A program made the position numbers and the translations under genes. DNA of 64,000 bases from Inonotus obliquus. Taxonomy: Eukaryota > Basidiomycota > Agaricomycetes > Hymenochaetales > Hymenochaetaceae. Below the pieces are notes generated by a model. It did no database searches. It was not told where the DNA came from and was given only the letters and a program-made list of their open reading frames with translations. Positions 58,331 to 64,000 of this stretch are shown here, in pieces. Position 1 is the first letter of the stretch, and every line of letters begins with the position of its first letter. The stretch covers positions 1,178,001 through 1,242,000 of the forward strand of contig JAJHTX010000008.1 in the NCBI GenBank assembly GCA_032164295.1. The letters run 5' to 3'.

Positions 58331-58865
58331 AAACTTCTGGCGCGAAATACTTTTGTTCGCTTCTTTATTTCCTGGAAAATATACTTCAGGATGACTCACG
58401 AGAATTCCAAGGAATACTCGCCTTTCTAACTTCAAACTCGGATATCCATTCTATGCACTTTGAAATGTTAGATCGAACTGAAGTGAAAACGGCTAGTCGT
58501 ACCTCTTGGTTCTTGATGTACCTCGGATACTTAGTCTCCTCTGTGAAGCAACTGGCACCTTCAACCGTACGAGGAGTCGTTATCAGTGTACATCGGAGGC
58601 GAGACGCTACCTCTTGCCATTTCTCTTCTGACGCCCTCCCAATCCTAAAAAAGTCGAGTCATTGCTGTACTTCGCGGTCGGAACGATAAACCTACTGGGA
58701 AGCAGAGTCTGAAGTGCTTAATACAGATAATCGTCAGAAATTTAAGCCACAGACACCAAATGAGCACACGAACGCCGTTGAATGTGTTAATTCATGCATA
58801 GGAGACTGATAAGCTTCAAGGCGGCTAGATTACTTTGTGAATTGTAGCTCGTAATTCACCAACAC

Positions 58866-60131
<1,266 letters not shown>

Positions 60132-60139
60132 ACCAACAC

Positions 60140-61214
60140 ACTCTTCACGGATTCTGCATGCGTAAATCGTTAGCGTATCATATCAACAAATTCTGGTTAT
60201 CGAAGACCTACATTTGCATTGTCCGTGGTCCTTGAAGGATCGTTGGAATTGCCACACCGTCAATGATTACCATCCAAGACGAAGGAAATTACTCACAGCT
60301 GCAATGGTGGATTCTGGTGCCCGTGCCGCTGTGTGGCATGTGCACGTGTCGTCATTTTAGAAAATCGGAGTTTAAATGCTTACCTTATATGGTATTAGAA
60401 CGAGGATCGCCGCGTTACGGCATTGTGCGTGCGATTTCACTTTTTCCTCGTGCTGTGCCTTCCGAAATTCAATCTACTTAGCTAGTGCTGTGCAAAATTT
60501 CAGCGCAGCAGTACACGTCTCATAATTGTACCAATAATACAATGCGTGAGAAAGTTCACAGTTCACAAAAGGTAACTGATTTGGAAAGAATGCCGCACTG
60601 TGCGCTTTAGAACTCAGCATACACTAGGTATTTCTACACCAAAATTTACAAGACAGTAGATGTCATCACTGGCTACCTGTGTACAAGTTTGCAGGTTGAA
60701 CGATGAAGATTTGAGTGAGCTACGGCAAAAGTGTGCGTTAAGGGGTCACGCACAGTATGTATGCTGAAATGTTATAGCTATACAGAAAAAGTCCAGCGGG
60801 ATTTCTTGATTTTAAGGGACACCGAGAAAAACGTTTGGATAGACATTGGAAATTTATGTAATTGAAATTACTGTTAATTCAATGTGCCAATCGGACCTAA
60901 TACCTAGTCCTAAGTTTCACATCGTGATTCAGCACGCAAGACCGAGAATGATTACCAACTGTCTTATCATCGCAGGTACAGGTACAGGACAATGAAACCA
61001 GTCGGACGCATATATTCATACAACGACTTGTCGCAATACTATTACGGTAAATTATTCAGACTATTCTACCTTTTTCATTCCTATCCTGGAGGAACATCAT
61101 TCCCATAACTCGTACAAAATCGTAACTCATAAAAAAACCGTAAATAGAGTAGAAAATCAAAGCAAAGCAAAAAAAATCATATGCATGTCATGGAACTCGA
61201 ATGCAATCAACTTA
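60140..61214. other. intergenic region between the hAT element and SurE
   Basis: No supported gene. 60890-61050 is the second copy of the degenerate repeat seen near 56890. Confidence 0.45.
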
Positions 61215-62511
61215 CTACGGACAAGACAAAAACCCATTCAACCTTTCCAAAACAGCCTTCTGTTCACTTGCACTTACGTCCAGCTTTGTAGAAGCACATA
61301 AAACAGTAACACTCGCAAAACATCCATCCGTCCTTGCAACAATACTATCCTCCGTAGGTAACCGTGTCCTTCCGCACGTAGTAACATCCGAAGGCGTAAG
61401 CAACGGAAGAGCAAGTATCGATCTAGTCAAAACGAATTCGTAACTATCCGAAGAAGCACATCGCCCTCCGTTACTTGAAGGATCAGGGAAGTTAACGTTG
61501 AGGATGGTGTCGTTGGGTAATATGGGATTGCTGGTACTGAACCCGGGGGAGATAAGTGCCGAGAGGAGATCAGCGGAAAGCGATGCATAGACGTTTGCAG
61601 CTGTTGTTGAATCGGATGGTTCGGAAAGTGTCGTATAAGATGTTTGTGTTGAATAAGCGCCGGAGATTGCTATTGCGGGGATACCGAATCCTAATACGGA
61701 CATCGCTGCTGCGCCTCTGTACCATGCGTCATTAGATATTGTCCGCAGCAACGCATGAGGAATACGTATACGTACACCGTCCCGGAGAGCTGGCTTATAA
61801 GTCCCACGTTCGATCCGACATTGGGTCCTGTGACAACTATATCTGGCCTTCCACCATCGAAAAACGGTGGAGCAAAGTCGGTGACTCCTAGTCGCATTGA
61901 AGTCGCCCTGATCATTTTTCCCAGATCAAAATAAGTAAATCCAATCCGAAAGGAATGAGAATGACCGTGACGCTTACGGAAAAGAGTTGACATAGTTCAA
62001 ACGCGCTGTAAATAAGCGTGAGAATCCATGTTAGTTCCGTTTCCGATTTCGTACACGAATCGGCCTGCAATGCCAGCGGAAGGTCGCGTAAATAGACTAT
62101 ATAGAGAGATGGACTCACGATCGCTCTCATTATAGCCTGTTGGTGGAGATCCAGGAGGACATGTATTGAATTCACATCCACCGATTACTGGTAATAATGG
62201 AGGGATGTCGACTGAACTTGAGCCGGACTTGTTGTCAGCCGGCGCGGATAGTACAACCTGATCGAGGTTCCAGAAGGAATGCATTAGCTATGCGAGGAAT
62301 GGAATACCATTTGCAAACGTACGTTGTATCCCTCTTCAGCAAGCGCAGAGTACAACGCTCGGATATTCGCTGTTGCCCAGCCATCGTCGTTACTCAACAC
62401 GACTTTCGTACCAGCCACCTGCGCTCCAACTTGCATAAGGCCGTGTCTGTATAATTCCGCGACTGAGGCCAACAAGGCAGCGCCACGAAGGACTCCAGTT
62501 TGGATGAGCAT
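61215..62511 (-). CDS. SurE-like 5'/3'-nucleotidase (329 residues), paralog 1
   Basis: Metal-dependent phosphatase of the SurE family, acting on nucleotide monophosphates. Exons 62323-62511, 62119-62257, 61978-62005, 61776-61907 and 61215-61716 give 330 codons with phases matching. Family motifs: the metal-site loop VVLSNDDGW, the VVLSAPADNKSGSS block with the conserved serine, LNYVNSFP, the asparagine motif GPNVGSNVG, and GIPAIAISG. A 28-nt exon (61978-62005) is forced by the LNYVNSFP homology. The N-terminus (MLIQTGVLRGAALLASVAE) is mildly hydrophobic and could be a weak targeting peptide; an alternative upstream non-ATG extension is unlikely. Confidence 0.93.
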
Positions 62512-63277
62512 CTTGAATGAACTGATGCAAGGTAGGCTTGACGAGACAGTCCAGAGACTCCGACAATTGAACACTCGAAGCGTTCAAGCGAGTGACTGAA
62601 AGACCGAAAGCCGAGGGACATGTACAAGCAGACAGTAACCGGTGGGCCTTGAGTGGACGTAGCATACCAACCCGAAATATCCCTCTCTTATACGTTTCCC
62701 TCGTTTCTAAAATTTCCATTTCCAAGCAACCTTCCATAGTTCGTTTCACATGGCATCATTGGATCACCCGCGCCGATCACATTAGGGGCGGAAGCGAAGT
62801 GCGGCAAACAAAAAGGAAAGGAGTAAAGCGAGGCTTGGATCTGGCTGGATCTCGTAATCGTGACGACTGTAGAAAGGACATAAGATGTTTCGCCATGTGT
62901 ATCAGTAGGTCACCATGGACATGCCAAGGCCAAGGAATGAGTATCATATTGTGGTGTAACACACGTTTGTCCGGACCCTCTATCACCCGCGAGTTCTGCA
63001 ATGCTGAAGGATCGGCCGGACTGTAATAGTGCGAACCAGTACCGCCGAAGAGACTCGTGTACAGCGAAGAACTTCTAAACAGCCATGTGTGAAGTGACTT
63101 CAAGGCACAACGCAGTACCCGCGCAGAAAAGGTCAGACGGCAATATTCAATTCAATCGGGTCTCGATTGAGCTGCTAAGGATAGACCTAGGACATTCCCA
63201 TCGTCAATAATTAGGAAATAGGAGTACGATCATATCACAAGCGATAATACATCATGGGATTCACTCGTTTCGTCAAC
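62512..63277. other. intergenic region between the SurE paralogs
   Basis: No gene seen. It should contain the promoter of paralog 1 and the 3' flank of paralog 2. Confidence 0.5.
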
Positions 63278-64000
63278 TTACGCGCAAGTGAGGAAGTCTC
63301 CCAGCCTACCGAGGACAAACGCTTGCTTATAAGCATCAACATCCCCCTTAGTGGTTGCGTTCATCACGCTTATACTCGCAAAACATCCTTCCTGCGCCAC
63401 AACACTGCTTTCCGTCGGAAGTCGATCCGTCCCGCATGTCTTGACATCGGGAGGGTCACCAGATGACGCGGCGTTGATGCGCGTCAGCACGAAACTAAAC
63501 GCATCAGGATCCGTGCACGAGCCCGTCGCGGCCGGATAGTTGACGTTGAGCGTGATGTTCTTGGGCAAGATCGGCGATGTAGCGTCAAATGGTTTCCCAA
63601 GTAGTGCTTGGACGACTCTCAGACCGAGCTCACCGAAGACGAGTGCAGTAGTCGTCGAATCCGAGGGCTCCGAGAGTGTCGTATAAGAAACATGAGCACC
63701 ACCAGCTCCAGAGAAGGCGATCGCTGGAAACCCTTCCTTCGCGGCTTCAGTCGCTGCACCTCTGTGAAGATGGCAAGGTCAGACTGGAACTCAACTTACA
63801 GGATTGGATAAGATGAAGCGATCGAGCAGCCGCACTTACACGGTGCCTGAGATCAACACGACAGAAGCCAGGTTTGTACCCAGGTTGGGACCAGCGACAA
63901 CCAGATCAGGTCCCGTGCCTTCAAAGAACGGTGGTGCTGCAGTCTGTATTCCGAAACGGACCGATGTGACCCTAATCGAAACAGATTTCGTCACCTTTTT
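63278..64000 (-). CDS. SurE-like nucleotidase, paralog 2, C-terminal part (cut by window end)
   Basis: Two exons are visible, 63840-63971 and 63278-63761. The first has the same 132-nt length and phase as exon 4 of paralog 1 and encodes VTSVRFGIQ, APPFFEGTGPDLVVAGPNLGTNL and a terminal LISGTV. The last exon has FPAIAFSG, then the SYTTLSEPSDSTT block shared with paralog 1, and ends FLTCA. The N-terminal half with the catalytic NDDG loop lies outside the window. Shared intron positions show that the two genes arose by tandem duplication. Confidence 0.9.

Overview
The window looks like a piece of a filamentous basidiomycete (Agaricomycetes-type) genome. The evidence is compact genes cut by many introns of about 45-80 nt with GT(A/G)NGT donors, a class I hydrophobin, a tandem family of F-box/LRR-like proteins of the mushroom type, a divergent fungal kinase, and no bacterial-style operons. 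I rebuilt spliced models by hand wherever homology and intron phase agreed. The AzgA, gamma-tubulin complex, C2H2, GH16, first CAX, hydrophobin, 705-residue conserved protein and first SurE models all close in frame.

Layout. 1-4695 and 25405-29846 are the two arms of a large inverted repeat; in the nearly identical part, left and right coordinates add to 29847. Each arm carries an F-box gene (the left one cut by the window edge) and a C2H2 zinc-finger gene. The roughly 20.7 kb between the arms holds an acidic orphan gene (5296-6054), an AzgA-type purine permease (7064-10385, 13 exons), a gene-poor stretch (10.4-13.3 kb), a 5'-truncated gamma-tubulin complex pseudogene (13523-15688) interrupted by a non-autonomous hAT element, an unrecognised multi-exon gene (16008 to about 18905), the intact gamma-tubulin complex component (19377-22831, 995 residues) and a three-finger C2H2 protein (23329-24322). 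From 28979 to 38594 there is an F-box array on the plus strand: three intact genes and one pseudogene. A broken copy of a dispersed repeat gene is embedded in it (30725-32300; the better copy is at 57174-58330). Then come a secreted GH16 glucanase (39971-41854, 12 exons including 8-nt and 17-nt microexons), an F-box remnant, a kinase-like gene, two adjacent CAX-type cation/proton antiporter paralogs (45479-47668 and 48822-51218), a hydrophobin (53325-53773) with a GC-AG intron, a conserved 705-residue protein (54152-56484), a second hAT element (58866-60131) and two SurE nucleotidase paralogs, the last cut by the window end.

The common theme is duplication followed by decay or homogenisation. 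Nearly every recognised gene except AzgA, GH16, the kinase and the hydrophobin has a second copy in the window, and three duplicate copies carry clear disabling lesions. The genes do not form one pathway. The window mixes housekeeping genes (gamma-tubulin complex, transporters, nucleotidases) with fast-evolving families (F-box, C2H2, kinase) and small DNA transposons whose insertions can be ordered against the duplications. I found no tRNA, rRNA, CRISPR array or full-length autonomous transposon.
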